The notes under the pieces were generated by a model that saw only the letters and a program-made list of their open reading frames with translations, ran no database searches and was not told where the DNA came from. 64,000 bases of DNA from the NCBI GenBank assembly GCA_016716125.1, contig JADJWZ010000011.1, forward strand, positions 62,001 through 126,000, in the 5' to 3' direction. Positions 9,262 to 18,870 of the stretch are shown here, one piece after another. The DNA comes from Ignavibacteria bacterium. GTDB taxonomy: Bacteria; Bacteroidota; Ignavibacteria; Tepidaquicellales; Tepidaquicellaceae. Within the stretch, counting starts at the first letter, position 1; every line of letters begins with the position of its first letter. A program made the position numbers and the translations under genes.

Positions 9262-10331
9262 TTTCTGTATTTAATTAAAATATCATTATCTAAAATTGAA
9301 ATATATTCTTTCAATAAAACTTCCTTGTCCTTTAGTGAATCTATTTTAATACTGTCAAAAGGAGAAATGCCGTTTCCGATGATTACCGGCGCGATAAAAA
9401 AGTATATCTCATCAAACATTCCTTCTTTAAGAAATTGTGAAAAAAGTTTCGAGCCCCCTTCGACTAATATGCTGTTCAGCTTAAACTTATAAAGTAATTT
9501 CAGTATATCCTTTACCTTAAATTCTTTGCTGTCATCAGACATCCGGATCAAATATTTATGTGTCTTCCTTTCAGCAGCTGATTTACCCGTGATCACAAAT
9601 GTTTTGTCACGATTGCTGTCCGTAAATAAATTAAGTTCCGGCGGAAGTGTATTCTTTCGGTCGATCACTAATCTTATCGGATCTCTTCCTTTTACATCTC
9701 TTACCGTCAAAGACGGGTTGTCTTTTACTGCAGTATTTTTCCCGATTAAAACTGCATCGTATTCACTTCTTAACTTATGAACAGCTTTACGTGAAGCTTC
9801 TCCTGTAATATACTTTGATTCAAAATTATTTAAAGCGATTTTACCGTCAATACTTTGAGCGATTTTCAGTGTCACATAGGGAAGTTTTTTAGTAACATAC
9901 TTTATAAAAAACTTATTCAGCTCCCTGCATTCATTTACAAGAACTCCGCAGCTGACTTCAATTGCGTTCTTCTTCAGTATTTCAATGCCTTTACCGTTTA
10001 CTTTAATGAAAGGATCCTTCATTCCTATTACAACTCTCTTTATTTTTTTTGATGCAATAAATTCTGCGCATGATGAAGTCTTACCTTTATGAGCGCACGG
10101 TTCGAGATTGACAAATAATTCTGCGCCTTTAACATTAAAACCTTTTTTTTCCGCATCTGCAATCGCATTCACTTCAGCGTGAGCATCCCCGTATTTTTTA
10201 TGATAACCTCTGCCGATAATTTTATTCCCTTTTATTACAACGCTTCCGACCAGAGGATTCGGAGAAACGAATCCCTTTCCTTTCTTTGCCAGTCTGATAC
10301 ATTGAGCCATTATTTTTTCATCATCGCTCAT
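9246..10331 (-). CDS. ribD: Bifunctional riboflavin deaminase/reductase RibD
   Basis: 361 residues with two domains. The N-terminal cytidine-deaminase-like domain has zinc ligands in HAEVNAI and EPCAHKGKTSSC. The C-terminal reductase domain begins near residue 150 (YVTLKIAQSIDGKIAL) and has the NADPH-binding ILVEGGSKL. It performs the deamination and side-chain reduction of the pyrimidine intermediate. It overlaps genes on both sides (ribE by 16, glycosyltransferase by 11 bases), which points to one transcript. Confidence 0.95.
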   Translation of the reverse strand: MSDDEKIMAQCIRLAKKGKGFVSPNPLVGSVVIKGNKIIGRGYHKKYGDAHAEVNAIADAEKKGFNVKGAELFVNLEPCAHKGKTSSCAEFIASKKIKRVVIGMKDPFIKVNGKGIEILKKNAIEVSCGVLVNECRELNKFFIKYVTKKLPYVTLKIAQSIDGKIALNNFESKYITGEASRKAVHKLRSEYDAVLIGKNTAVKDNPSLTVRDVKGRDPIRLVIDRKNTLPPELNLFTDSNRDKTFVITGKSAAERKTHKYLIRMSDDSKEFKVKDILKLLYKFKLNSILVEGGSKLFSQFLKEGMFDEIYFFIAPVIIGNGISPFDSIKIDSLKDKEVLLKEYISILDNDILIKYRKCLQE

Positions 10332-10980
10332 TCATGCCTTTTTTAAGTTTGCTCAGTACGCTGTCCGGATTATTCCTGTAATAAATGTAAGTGTCTGATT
10401 CTAAATAAGCGGTATTGAATTTACCGTCAGCTCTGTAAAAAAAATCGGAATCATGTGAATATACATTTTGGAAACCGCCAAGTTTTGTAAACACATTTCT
10501 CTTACCGAAAAGAGTGCCAAGCATTACGCAGTCCTTTACATGAATGAGCCGGCTTCTGTCATTTACATCAGGGATAAACATTTCCTCATCGCTACCTACT
10601 AATTCCGCTCCGGTTCGGATCAGATCAATGTTAGTGTTATTCTGAAAATAATTTATTCTCTGAAGAATATGATCCGGCTTATATTCGTCATCGGCGTCAA
10701 GAAAAGTAATATACTCTCCGCCTGAGATAGCAATTCCGGAATTTAGTGAAAGTGCATGTCCTCTGTTCGAATGGAAAAGATATTTTATTTTTTCATTCCC
10801 GGTGATGTAAGGAATCAGTTCAGCGTAAGTCTCGTCCGCGCTGCCGTCATCAGTAATTACAATTTCTATATCAGTGAATGTCTGATTCAAAACAGAATTT
10901 AACGCTCTTCTGTAAAATTTTCTGCTGTTGTAAAGAGTCAGTATAACGGATACTTTGAAATTTACTTTACCGGTGATCAT
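10321..10980 (-). CDS. Family 2 glycosyltransferase
   Basis: 219 residues, GT-A fold. It has the family start VSVILTLYNSRKFYRRAL, the nucleotide-binding ITDDGSADET and the metal-binding FLDADDEY. No membrane segment is seen, so it is cytosolic or peripheral. The sugar and acceptor are unknown. It lies in an operon with lipid A genes, so a role in surface glycan synthesis is plausible but inferred. It overlaps both neighbours by a few bases. Confidence 0.88.
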   Translation of the reverse strand: MITGKVNFKVSVILTLYNSRKFYRRALNSVLNQTFTDIEIVITDDGSADETYAELIPYITGNEKIKYLFHSNRGHALSLNSGIAISGGEYITFLDADDEYKPDHILQRINYFQNNTNIDLIRTGAELVGSDEEMFIPDVNDRSRLIHVKDCVMLGTLFGKRNVFTKLGGFQNVYSHDSDFFYRADGKFNTAYLESDTYIYYRNNPDSVLSKLKKGMNER

Positions 10981-11762
10981 TTCCAGCTGATGTGTTTGGC
11001 GCTTTTAGGGATTCTTATTCTAAAGTTAAGATTGTTGTTGTTAAATTCCTCATTATTATATGTAAGCCAGATAGACTGTCTCTCTTCAGGTCGGATGACA
11101 GAAATCTTTTTTGGAAAAAATATTCCGTCGCTTTCGTAAAAATTATCATAAGTTATCTCGATCTTTGTCTTACCTTTATCATCATACTTGCCGAGTTTTC
11201 TCACGAAGTAATTATTCTTATCTATCCAGAATTTTTTAATTTCCTTATCATAAGCCAGCACAGCAATGTAATCTCTTTCAGTTTCAAGTATTTCGGCAGA
11301 CAGGTAATCATCTTCATGAAAATAATATTTTCCTGAAAACGAATTAATCAGATCATCAAACTCAATTCTGATCCTCATTATTATGCTGAGATTATTTTCA
11401 GTTGTAGATCCCTTGATGACTCTGTTATCCATTACATTGTAATAAATAAAATCTTTTCTTGTGATAAGAAGATTAGCTATATCAATACCGAACGGTCCTT
11501 CAAGTTTTGTAAATACACTGTCAGGTTTTTTAATACTGACTGTGATCGAGCCGGTATTGTTAAGTTCCGGAGAGTCAATTGATATTTCACCGTATGCATC
11601 CAGCGCCGTAAGCTTCAGTGAATTTTCATTTACCTTATTTTTTAAAAATTCAAAAGTAACCGTAGATTCGGATGTTTTGTTAGAAGCTGTACAGGAGATC
11701 AGTCCCGCGCATGCTAATAAAGGTAAAAGATATTTTAATATATTACGGTTTCTTCTCAACAC
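10977..11762 (-). CDS. DUF4292-like lipoprotein
   Basis: 261 residues with a hydrophobic signal and lipobox LISC near residue 24. The mature protein shows alternating beta-strand patterns (ITVSIKKPDSVFTKLEGPFG, then KTKIEITYDNF) typical of the LolA/LolB-like fold of DUF4292 proteins in the FCB group. A role in handling lipoproteins or lipids at the outer membrane would fit the LPS operon, but this is inference from fold-like pattern and context. Confidence 0.72.
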   Translation of the reverse strand: MLRRNRNILKYLLPLLACAGLISCTASNKTSESTVTFEFLKNKVNENSLKLTALDAYGEISIDSPELNNTGSITVSIKKPDSVFTKLEGPFGIDIANLLITRKDFIYYNVMDNRVIKGSTTENNLSIIMRIRIEFDDLINSFSGKYYFHEDDYLSAEILETERDYIAVLAYDKEIKKFWIDKNNYFVRKLGKYDDKGKTKIEITYDNFYESDGIFFPKKISVIRPEERQSIWLTYNNEEFNNNNLNFRIRIPKSAKHISWK

Positions 11763-12432
11763 ACTCTGATAAAAATTTTTTTAAAATATTTACTGAAACA
11801 GGATCATCAAACGGCATTCTCTCAGGATGCCACTGGACAGCGATCATAAACGGCTTACCTGCTTTATCGGAATATTCGATTCCTTCGACAACGCCTTCAT
11901 CTGATTTCGCATTTATCATTAATCCCTCACCGAGACGATCAGCCGCCTGATGATGAGATGAATTTATAATTGCCTTTTCCGACTTCACAATATCAAATAA
12001 TAAAGTATCCTTAATAATATTTACATTATGAAATCTCTGCTCTGTCTTTGATATCTTTCTGTGATTCGTATTTCTGATCTCCTCCAGATCAAAGATCAGA
12101 CTGCCTCTGTAATAAACATTTATCAGCTGTATCCCGCGGCAGATACCGAGTACAGGAATCTTCCGGTTATCAGATTCCTCCATAAGTTTCATTTCAAATC
12201 CGTCACGCTCCGGCAGGTAAGTTCCTTTTGTTTCTTTTGTGTCCCAGTCACAATAGAGCTCCGGATAAACGTCAGCTCCTCCGCTGAGTATCAGTCCGCT
12301 GCATTCTTTGAAATTATCATAACCTTCTTTTTTGGAATTGTGATCAAGGACTACATAATCAACTTTGAAATAATCCAGCCATTCAGTGTATTTTTCAAAA
12401 TTCGATTCAGCATAAGTGATTCCTATTTTCAA
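11743..12432 (-). CDS. Class I glutamine amidotransferase-like hydrolase, peptidase C26 (PuuD-like)
   Basis: 229 residues. The nucleophile elbow PVLGICRGIQLINV carries the catalytic Cys, and the His and Glu lie in VQWHPERM; LSGGADVYPE is the oxyanion-side motif. The closest general family is gamma-glutamyl-GABA hydrolase PuuD and its relatives, which cleave gamma-glutamyl amides, but no other polyamine gene is near, so the substrate is open. It overlaps the lipoprotein gene by 20 bases and follows lpxK. Confidence 0.82.
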   Translation of the reverse strand: MKIGITYAESNFEKYTEWLDYFKVDYVVLDHNSKKEGYDNFKECSGLILSGGADVYPELYCDWDTKETKGTYLPERDGFEMKLMEESDNRKIPVLGICRGIQLINVYYRGSLIFDLEEIRNTNHRKISKTEQRFHNVNIIKDTLLFDIVKSEKAIINSSHHQAADRLGEGLMINAKSDEGVVEGIEYSDKAGKPFMIAVQWHPERMPFDDPVSVNILKKFLSECVEKKP

Positions 12433-12450
12433 AATATGTATTCAGTTGTT

Positions 12451-13520
12451 TTAATTAATCTGCAGAATATTCAGCACCTTACTTTCAAGAAGCGATTGAT
12501 TATCAGTTACTTCGATCTCTAAATTTAAATAGTAAACAGGAAATGAGTCAGTGAATTTTTTATACTTTTTGATTTTAATAAAATCCTTTCCCGTAGTAAT
12601 ATAGACTGTGTCTTTTTTGATACAGTGAAATTAATTTATCAATATCCACTTCCGAATAGAAATGATGATCTTTAAAAATCAGTTCAGAGGTAATGCTGAA
12701 ATTCAAATTCTTAACTGCATTGTTAAAAGAATCCGGCTTTGCTATACCTGAAAATATAATCGCCTTCTTTAAATCTCCCGCTGAATTTGGTTTTAAAATA
12801 GTATTTTTATGATCTATTAAATATTCAGATTTAAATTTTATTTTCACAGCATTTGAGAAATATTTTACGCCTTCATATGAATAGCTTTTGACCGGAATTC
12901 TTTGAATTCATAACTATCACATCAGCTCTCTTTATATTGGAAAAACTTTCCCTGAGATCTCCGGAAGGAATTGTGCATAAATATTTTAATCTGTTCTCCG
13001 TATACTCCATTTCATCAATCAAAACTATATCACGATCCCTTCGGATCTTTCTGTGCTGAAAAGCATCATCAAGTATGATAATGTCAGGCTTATATTCAGT
13101 CATCATAAATTCTGAAGCTCTGCATCTGTCAGCAGAAGCGATGCTAAAAAATTTACCGCTGAATTCCTTTGACAATTCGTATGCTATCAAAACCGGTTCG
13201 TCTCCGGTCTGATTAATGTCTTCAACAAAATTAACTCCGTCATATACCGTAACCATTTTTTTCTCAGTCCTGCCGTAACCTCTGGAAATAATGCCGACGG
13301 TTTTATTTCTGCTTAAAATAAACTTAGCTATATAAATTACAAACGGAGTTTTACCTGTTCCGCCTGTCGTGATATTGCCGATAGAAATTACTTTCGCGCC
13401 GGTTTTGCAGATGCTCAGAATATTTTTATCATACAAAAAATTTCTGACGCTCATCAAAGCTGAATAAATTATTGAAACCGGGATCAGTATTATTTTAATT
13501 ATGCCGATAATATATTTCAT
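12451..13520 (-). CDS. lpxK: Tetraacyldisaccharide 4'-kinase LpxK, two frameshifts
   Basis: Adds the 4'-phosphate in lipid A synthesis at the inner membrane. The N-terminal frame (12873-13520) has a membrane anchor, the P-loop SIGNITTGGTGKTPFV, ISRGYGR and LDDAFQHRKI. The middle frame (GVKYFSNAVKIKF, then FSGIAKPDSF and FKDHHFY) and the C-terminal frame (TVYITTGKDFIKIKK) continue the family sequence in other frames. The breaks lie at the T4 run 12886-12889 and the T6 run 12613-12618; each is repaired by removing one base. Together about 355 residues, a normal length. The gene is probably intact in the organism. Confidence 0.88.
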
Positions 13521-14113
13521 ATCATTTCAGAGGATAATTTGGATTTAAACTCAATCAATTCATTCTCATCAAGATAGGAATTATAATTATATTTATTCCC
13601 GAACACAACCGTACATTTTGAAAAAGGATACGGTATTTCAAAACTGTCCCAGCTTTTATTCAGAATTTTCTTTCGGGAAAAGGAAATTTTAACAGGTATA
13701 ACGGAAACAATGCATTTATACGAGATGATCAGCGGTCCGTTTTTCATATTCAGCGCAGGACCGCGCGGACCGTCGGGAGTTATTACAGCATTGTAACCTT
13801 CCTTTACTAATCCGGTCATTGAGTCAAGAGCTTCCTTTGCGCCTTTCGAACTCGATCCTCTGACTACTTTGTAATTCCATTTTATCAGAAGACTATTCAG
13901 GATATCTCCGTCTTTGCTTTGTGAAACAAGCGCAGCTGATCTTAATTTTCTGAAAAGCCACCAGCCGATGAGCATTTTTGAATGCCAGAAAATATAAACA
14001 TAATTTTTGTCACCGGAAGGTTTGTTTAGAATTTCAATTCTTAAAGTTTTAATGTAAAGATCTATAACGGAAGGAAGTATCTTCAGAGCTATAAAATCAA
14101 ATGCAGTTTTCAT
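13517..14113 (-). CDS. DUF374 lysophospholipid acyltransferase-family protein
   Basis: 198 residues. YIFWHSKMLIGWW, VSQSKDGDIL, VVRGSSSKGA and ITPDGPRGP are characteristic DUF374 motifs, a lipid-acyltransferase-like family often found beside lpxK and kdtA. The precise acyl acceptor is unknown. It lies between lpxB (one base apart) and lpxK (four-base overlap), so lipid A or lipid modification is likely by context. Confidence 0.86.
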   Translation of the reverse strand: MKTAFDFIALKILPSVIDLYIKTLRIEILNKPSGDKNYVYIFWHSKMLIGWWLFRKLRSAALVSQSKDGDILNSLLIKWNYKVVRGSSSKGAKEALDSMTGLVKEGYNAVITPDGPRGPALNMKNGPLIISYKCIVSVIPVKISFSRKKILNKSWDSFEIPYPFSKCTVVFGNKYNYNSYLDENELIEFKSKLSSEMI

Positions 14114-14114
14114 A

Positions 14115-15254
14115 TTAATCTTTCATAAGTTCGGCGATCATTTCCGCGGCGTTGGCTGAAGCGTTTTTATCAGTCAGAACACTTCTCAGTTCTTTAAAAC
14201 TCATCAGCATGTCACCCCTGTATTTATTATCAGTAAGTATCTTTCTGCCTTCTTCAAAAATATCTTCCGGTTTCATCTTCTCCTGTAAAAATTCTTTCAC
14301 CGCTGTCCTGCCTAACAAAATATTTATCATTGCAATGTGATCTACCTGTATCAGTCTTTTCCCGATCGCATAATTAAATGCGCCTGTTTTATATACAACG
14401 CAAAACGGAGTTCCGATCAGGGCGCATTCCATTGTTGAAGTGCCTGACTTTGTGATCACAAGATCCGAATTTAAAATGGTCTTATAATTCAGTTCGTCAT
14501 TTCCGTCTGATCTGACAAGACTGAATTTATTGTCTTTAAGATAGGGCTTATAAAATGAAAGTTCAAAATTATCCGAACAAATAATATTTATATTACAGTC
14601 AAATTCTTTTTTAAACAACTCAGCGGTTTCCACCATTAAAGGCATCATAATTCTTATCTCATCTTTGCGGCTGCCCGGCATAAAGCTAATATTCAGTCTT
14701 TTACTCTCTTCTTTTTTATTTTCGGAAAGAAACGCGTCGGTTCTTTTTATAAGAGGATGTCCGGCAAAATTCGCTTTCACATTTTCCTTTTTATAAAATT
14801 CAACTTCAAAAGGGAATACGACTATCATCAAATCAACTGTTTCTCTGATGACCTTAACTCTGCTCTTATGCCATGCCCAGAGCTGCGGGGAGATATAGTA
14901 AACAATTTTTCCTTTAAACGACTTTCTGATACCCGATGCAATTTTCAGATTAAATCCCGGGAAGTCCACGAGTATAAGAATGTCAGGATCAAATTTCAGA
15001 ATAAAGTTTTTAGTATCAGTAATTATTTTCTTAAGCTTTCTGATGTTTTTTATCACAGCGGAAAAACCTATGTAGCTTACTTTGCTCTTGTCAAATATCA
15101 GTTCAGCTCCTGCGGCTTTCAACTCCTGACCTCCGATGCCTTTAGCTGTCAGTCCCGGAAAGGATCTTTTCAGTTCAGTTAAAAGAGAAGCGGCGTGCAT
15201 GTCGCCCGATGATTCTCCGGCTATTATAAAAATTTTTCCGGGTTCAGAATTCAA
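14115..15254 (-). CDS. lpxB: Lipid-A-disaccharide synthase
   Basis: 379 residues, GT19 family. It joins UDP-diacylglucosamine and lipid X to the lipid A disaccharide. Key landmarks: IIAGESSGDMHAASLL at the start, LVDFPGFNLKIA, YYISPQLWAWHKSR near residue 120, FMPGSRKDEI near 190 and VITKSGTSTMECALIGTP near 270. Full length. It leads the lipid A part of the minus-strand operon (lpxB, DUF374, lpxK), 41 bases after the amine oxidase. Confidence 0.96.
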   Translation of the reverse strand: MNSEPGKIFIIAGESSGDMHAASLLTELKRSFPGLTAKGIGGQELKAAGAELIFDKSKVSYIGFSAVIKNIRKLKKIITDTKNFILKFDPDILILVDFPGFNLKIASGIRKSFKGKIVYYISPQLWAWHKSRVKVIRETVDLMIVVFPFEVEFYKKENVKANFAGHPLIKRTDAFLSENKKEESKRLNISFMPGSRKDEIRIMMPLMVETAELFKKEFDCNINIICSDNFELSFYKPYLKDNKFSLVRSDGNDELNYKTILNSDLVITKSGTSTMECALIGTPFCVVYKTGAFNYAIGKRLIQVDHIAMINILLGRTAVKEFLQEKMKPEDIFEEGRKILTDNKYRGDMLMSFKELRSVLTDKNASANAAEMIAELMKD

Positions 15255-15295
15255 TTAAGAATGGATTTAATTAATATTAAAAAAAATAATGGAGG

Positions 15296-16666
15296 TCAGC
15301 TCATAATTTTATCAGCAGCGTCTTCACCTGAATTTATTGCTCCTTCCATAAATCCCTGCCAGTCAGCGACATGCTCACCTGCAAAATGTACATTACCGAA
15401 ACTCTCGCGAAGGACAGGCATTATCCCGAACCACTGACCTTTTCCGTAAAGAGCGTAAGCGCCTTTTGAATATTCATCGTCACCCCAGAAATAATTGATA
15501 TTTTTCTCTACATAACCCGACACATCGCCGACTGCTGATTTCAGTGTATCGGTAATTATTTTAATTCTGTGCTCCTCTCCCATTTGAGAAAGTATGTCAG
15601 CTTTATCACCGACAGCGTAAGTGATAAGAACACCTTTAGGTGACTTCTGATTTTTTGTAGCGTGATAAAAATAGTGAGTATATGAATCAGTAAGAATGCT
15701 GAACTCCTCATCTTTCCAGAATCTTTCTCTGAATAAAGTCGCTGACTTAATGATCCTGCTGTACTGAAGAGCATTGATAGCTTCAATCTTTTCAGGCGGC
15801 AGTCCGGGAGACCAGTTGATCTTCGACATTGCAAACGTAGGAACAGTGCAGATCAGCATATCTGCTGTAAAGTTTTTACCGTTACTGCATTTGACGCTGA
15901 TCTTTCCGGAACTGTTTATATCCGTAACTTTATGATCTGTTAAAATTATATCACGTCCAACTTTATCCGCCATTGCATCAGCGATCAGAGAATTTCCTCC
16001 TTTGACTTTGAAATCCATTTCATTGTATTCATTTGACTCTGCATATTCCGCAAGAGCGGAGTAAGCTGAAACGAAACGAATGGATTCTCCGAAGTCAGTG
16101 CTGTCTGCATATTCGCGTATATCGAGATCTCTGTCCGGTATATCATGATTCATTAGAAATCTCCACCAGTCCATTTTATCAAGTCTTACTTTATCAGCGT
16201 CAGTCAGATATTTGTAATCTGACAATATCTTTTCAAACTTTACTTTCCATTCCGGGGAATAATCCCATTCTCCCGGTTTAAAAAATTCTCCTTTATATAT
16301 AAGTCTGTCTTTGAATCTGTTATTCTCGGTTACAAGACCGAACTGGTCGCAGAGAGCGATGATCCTTTCATGAGAACCGCCGATCCATTCCGCACCGAGC
16401 TCGATGACGAGATTATCTTCAGGAACAGGTTCGTCAGTGATTTTATGCGAAAACACTCTGCCGCCGATCCGTTTTCTCGCTTCAAGAATTGTAACTTCAT
16501 AACCGTTATCTTTTAATTTCATAGCGGCTGCAAGTCCGGAAAGACCAGCGCCGAGAATGATGACTGATGGCTTTGAGATCAGATTCATTGAAAAAACTTT
16601 AGGAGCGAGAAGCGTCCCGGCTGCAATAACAGAAGACTGCTTCAGAAATTCTCTTCTTGTTGTCAT
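15296..16666 (-). CDS. FAD-dependent flavin amine oxidase with Tat-like signal
   Basis: 456 residues. The N-terminus MTTRREFLKQSSVIAAG is a twin-arginine-type signal, so export of a folded flavoprotein is likely. The FAD-binding motif SVIILGAGLSGLAAAMKL with EARKRIGGRV follows, and the C-terminus has VHFAGEHVADWQGFMEGAI. The family is monoamine oxidase-like; the substrate is not predictable. It is the first gene of the minus-strand run and may share its transcript with lpxB. Confidence 0.85.
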   Translation of the reverse strand: MTTRREFLKQSSVIAAGTLLAPKVFSMNLISKPSVIILGAGLSGLAAAMKLKDNGYEVTILEARKRIGGRVFSHKITDEPVPEDNLVIELGAEWIGGSHERIIALCDQFGLVTENNRFKDRLIYKGEFFKPGEWDYSPEWKVKFEKILSDYKYLTDADKVRLDKMDWWRFLMNHDIPDRDLDIREYADSTDFGESIRFVSAYSALAEYAESNEYNEMDFKVKGGNSLIADAMADKVGRDIILTDHKVTDINSSGKISVKCSNGKNFTADMLICTVPTFAMSKINWSPGLPPEKIEAINALQYSRIIKSATLFRERFWKDEEFSILTDSYTHYFYHATKNQKSPKGVLITYAVGDKADILSQMGEEHRIKIITDTLKSAVGDVSGYVEKNINYFWGDDEYSKGAYALYGKGQWFGIMPVLRESFGNVHFAGEHVADWQGFMEGAINSGEDAADKIMS

Positions 16667-16926
16667 GTTTAAAAAATTTAATTGTGTTCAAAATACTTAA
16701 ATGAAGTAAATTTAAAAACTCAAACTATTATTTCTAATTGCCTGCCTCAAAGACGCGAAGGCTCAAAGAATACTGTTTTTAAAAATTTTAACTTTGAGAC
16801 TTCGAGACTTTGAGGTAATTTCAATGTTTTCGGATTTTGGAAATTGTCTTAGCATAACAATGATTAATATCTTACTTCAATTTTAGAATTCAGAATATTA
16901 GATTGAATATAAATTAATATTTAACA
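16667..16926. other. Divergent intergenic region
   Basis: Space between the leftward amine-oxidase operon and the rightward polyketide synthase operon, so promoters for both should lie here. It contains an imperfect inverted repeat (16743-16817) and is otherwise very AT-rich. I cannot place a promoter confidently. Confidence 0.4.
16743..16817. repeat. Imperfect inverted repeat, same family as at 43.9 kb
   Basis: Arms TGCCTCAAAG..CGAAGG (16743-16768) and ACTTCGAGACTTTGAGG (within 16792-16817) pair with a few mismatches around a 23-base loop. The arms closely match the perfect repeat at 43915-43978, so this is a dispersed palindromic element. Confidence 0.75.
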
Positions 16927-17996
16927 TTGCCGGAAATAATCTCAGTATCCAAAACGGATATGCCATATAAGATACATCAGAGCAGTATGAAGATATTCGC
17001 AGAGGGAATATTCAACGGAAAGATACCTGATGCGGAAAGACTGATGTCAGTATTTGAGAACTCTGAAATTGACGAAAGAAATTTATGCGTTCCTCTTGAA
17101 TATTTTAAAGAAAGAAAATCTTTCGCTGAAAGAAATTCTGATTATCTGAAATTTACAGTAGAGTTTTCAGTCAGCGCGATCAGGGATTGTCTTTCTAAAT
17201 CAGGATTCAGTTCTGATGAAATAACGGATATTATTTTTATTTCATCAACAGGTATATCAACGCCAAGTCCTGATGCTTTTATTATAAATGAACTTAAGCT
17301 GAATAAAAACATAAACAGATATCCGCTGTGGGGACTCGGCTGCGCGGGAGGAGTCGCGGGAATTGCAAAAGCTAAAGTGATCACAGAGTCAAACCCGGAT
17401 GCGCTGGTAATTTTAGTCACATCGGAATTATGTTCGCTGACTTTTCTTAATGATGATTATTCGAAAAGTAATTTAGTCGCGACAAGTTTATTTTCTGACG
17501 GCATCGCTGCAGTGCTTATAAAAGGGGACGGACTGAATTCTCAGAAAGGAATAAATTCTAAGATTGAAATAAAAGACGCGATGAGCAGAATATACTATGA
17601 TTCAATTGACGTTATGGGCTGGGAGGTTACGGATGCAGGACTTAAAGTAATTTTTCAAAAGATATTCCTTCAATTGTTGAAGAAAAATTAAAACCTGACA
17701 TAGAAATGTTTTTAAAAAGAAATGATCTGAATACTGACGATATTAAAAACTACGTTACGCATCCCGGCGGAATTAAAGTCATTGAGTCATATATAAAATC
17801 TCTGGAAATAAATCCGTCTTATCTGGACAATACAAAAAGCGTTCTGAGAAAATACGGAAATATGTCGTCGGCTACTGTGATATATGTGCTTGAGCATTTT
17901 ATAAGCAACGGATTTAAAGACGGCTCCGGATTAATGACTTCACTCGGTCCCGGGTTTTCAAGCGAGATGGTACTGTTGAATATTCAATCAAACTGA
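16927..17996 (+). CDS. Type III polyketide synthase (chalcone/alkylpyrone synthase family), frameshifted
   Basis: Thiolase-fold enzyme that extends an acyl-CoA starter with malonyl-CoA. The catalytic Cys139 is in GLGCAGGVAG; the His is in THPGGIKVI and the Asn in YGNMSSATV, completing the Cys-His-Asn triad. The first frame ends at 17691. Adding one T to the T5 run at 17651-17655 restores FSKDIPSIVEEKLKPDIEMF and a complete protein of about 355 residues. Start is TTG at 16927. The methyltransferase next door mirrors the BpsA-BpsB pair of Bacillus, so alkylpyrone synthesis is the likely role. Confidence 0.87.
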
Positions 17997-18016
17997 ATTA
18001 ATCCAATTTAAACCAA

Positions 18017-18523
18017 ATGTCACTTTTCCAGATAATAATTTCAATTGTAATAATCCAGCGGCTGTCTGAAATGGTAATTTCAAAAAGAAATGAGAAATGG
18101 CTTTTGTCAAACGGGGCGGTTGAATACGGCGGAAGTCACTATAAATACATAGTCCTGCTGCATATTACTTTTTTTCTGTCAATGATCATTGAATATTATT
18201 TTACCGCAGGGGAGTATAAATACAATATTATTAATTATTTGTTTTTGGTATTTTTCATACTTCTACAGGCAGCGAGAATTTCAGTACTGCTGACACTCGG
18301 TAAATACTGGAATACAAAGATTTACAGAATACACGGAACGCCTCTTGTCAGCGGAGGACTTTATAAATATTTAAAGCATCCGAATTATATAATTGTCATC
18401 TGCGAGATATTTACCATCCCGATGATATTTGATCTATATTATACCGCAGTTATTTTTTCTATACTGAATGCGGCGATGCTGTATGTCAGAATAAAAGAGG
18501 AAAATAAAATATTAATCAATTAA
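18017..18523 (+). CDS. Isoprenylcysteine carboxyl methyltransferase-family membrane methyltransferase
   Basis: 168 residues with about four hydrophobic segments. The family motif LYKYLKHPNYIIV and the later YVRIKEENK (Arg and Glu for SAM binding) are clear. Bacterial members beside type III polyketide synthases (BpsB-like) O-methylate alkylpyrones, which fits here, 20 bases after the synthase. The function is inferred from this pairing, since the organism has no obvious prenylated protein substrate. Confidence 0.83.
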   Translation: MSLFQIIISIVIIQRLSEMVISKRNEKWLLSNGAVEYGGSHYKYIVLLHITFFLSMIIEYYFTAGEYKYNIINYLFLVFFILLQAARISVLLTLGKYWNTKIYRIHGTPLVSGGLYKYLKHPNYIIVICEIFTIPMIFDLYYTAVIFSILNAAMLYVRIKEENKILIN

Positions 18524-18534
18524 CAGATTAAAAA

Positions 18535-18846
18535 ATGAAAATAAAATTAATAGATATCTGTCACGGAAGAAGCGGGGATAAAGGTGATGCGGCAAACATC
18601 GGACTGATCGCTTATAATAAGGAAGATTATGAATTAATTAAAAGAGAAGTCACCGCAGAAAAGGTAAAGACATTTTTTGACGGCATCTGCAAGGGAGAGG
18701 TCATTAGATATGAACTGCCGAATATCAACGCGCTGAATTTTCTTTTAAACAATACGCTCGGCGGCGGAGGAACAGTTTCGTTAATGCTGGATGCGCAGGG
18801 GAAAACTCTTGCGTCAGCGCTATTGAAAATGGAAATAGAAAAATAA
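18535..18846 (+). CDS. AtuA C-terminal-domain-like small protein
   Basis: 103 residues. LIDICHGRSGDKGDAANIGL is the hallmark of the C-terminal domain of AtuA, a protein of acyclic terpene utilisation, and TLGGGGTVSLMLDAQGKTLA matches its end. Here the domain stands alone. The usual partner (DUF1446 domain) is not adjacent. It lies 11 bases after the methyltransferase and 24 before prfB. Its biochemical role is unknown. Confidence 0.78.
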   Translation: MKIKLIDICHGRSGDKGDAANIGLIAYNKEDYELIKREVTAEKVKTFFDGICKGEVIRYELPNINALNFLLNNTLGGGGTVSLMLDAQGKTLASALLKMEIEK

Positions 18847-18870
18847 TTATATAATTTAAACCAACATAAA

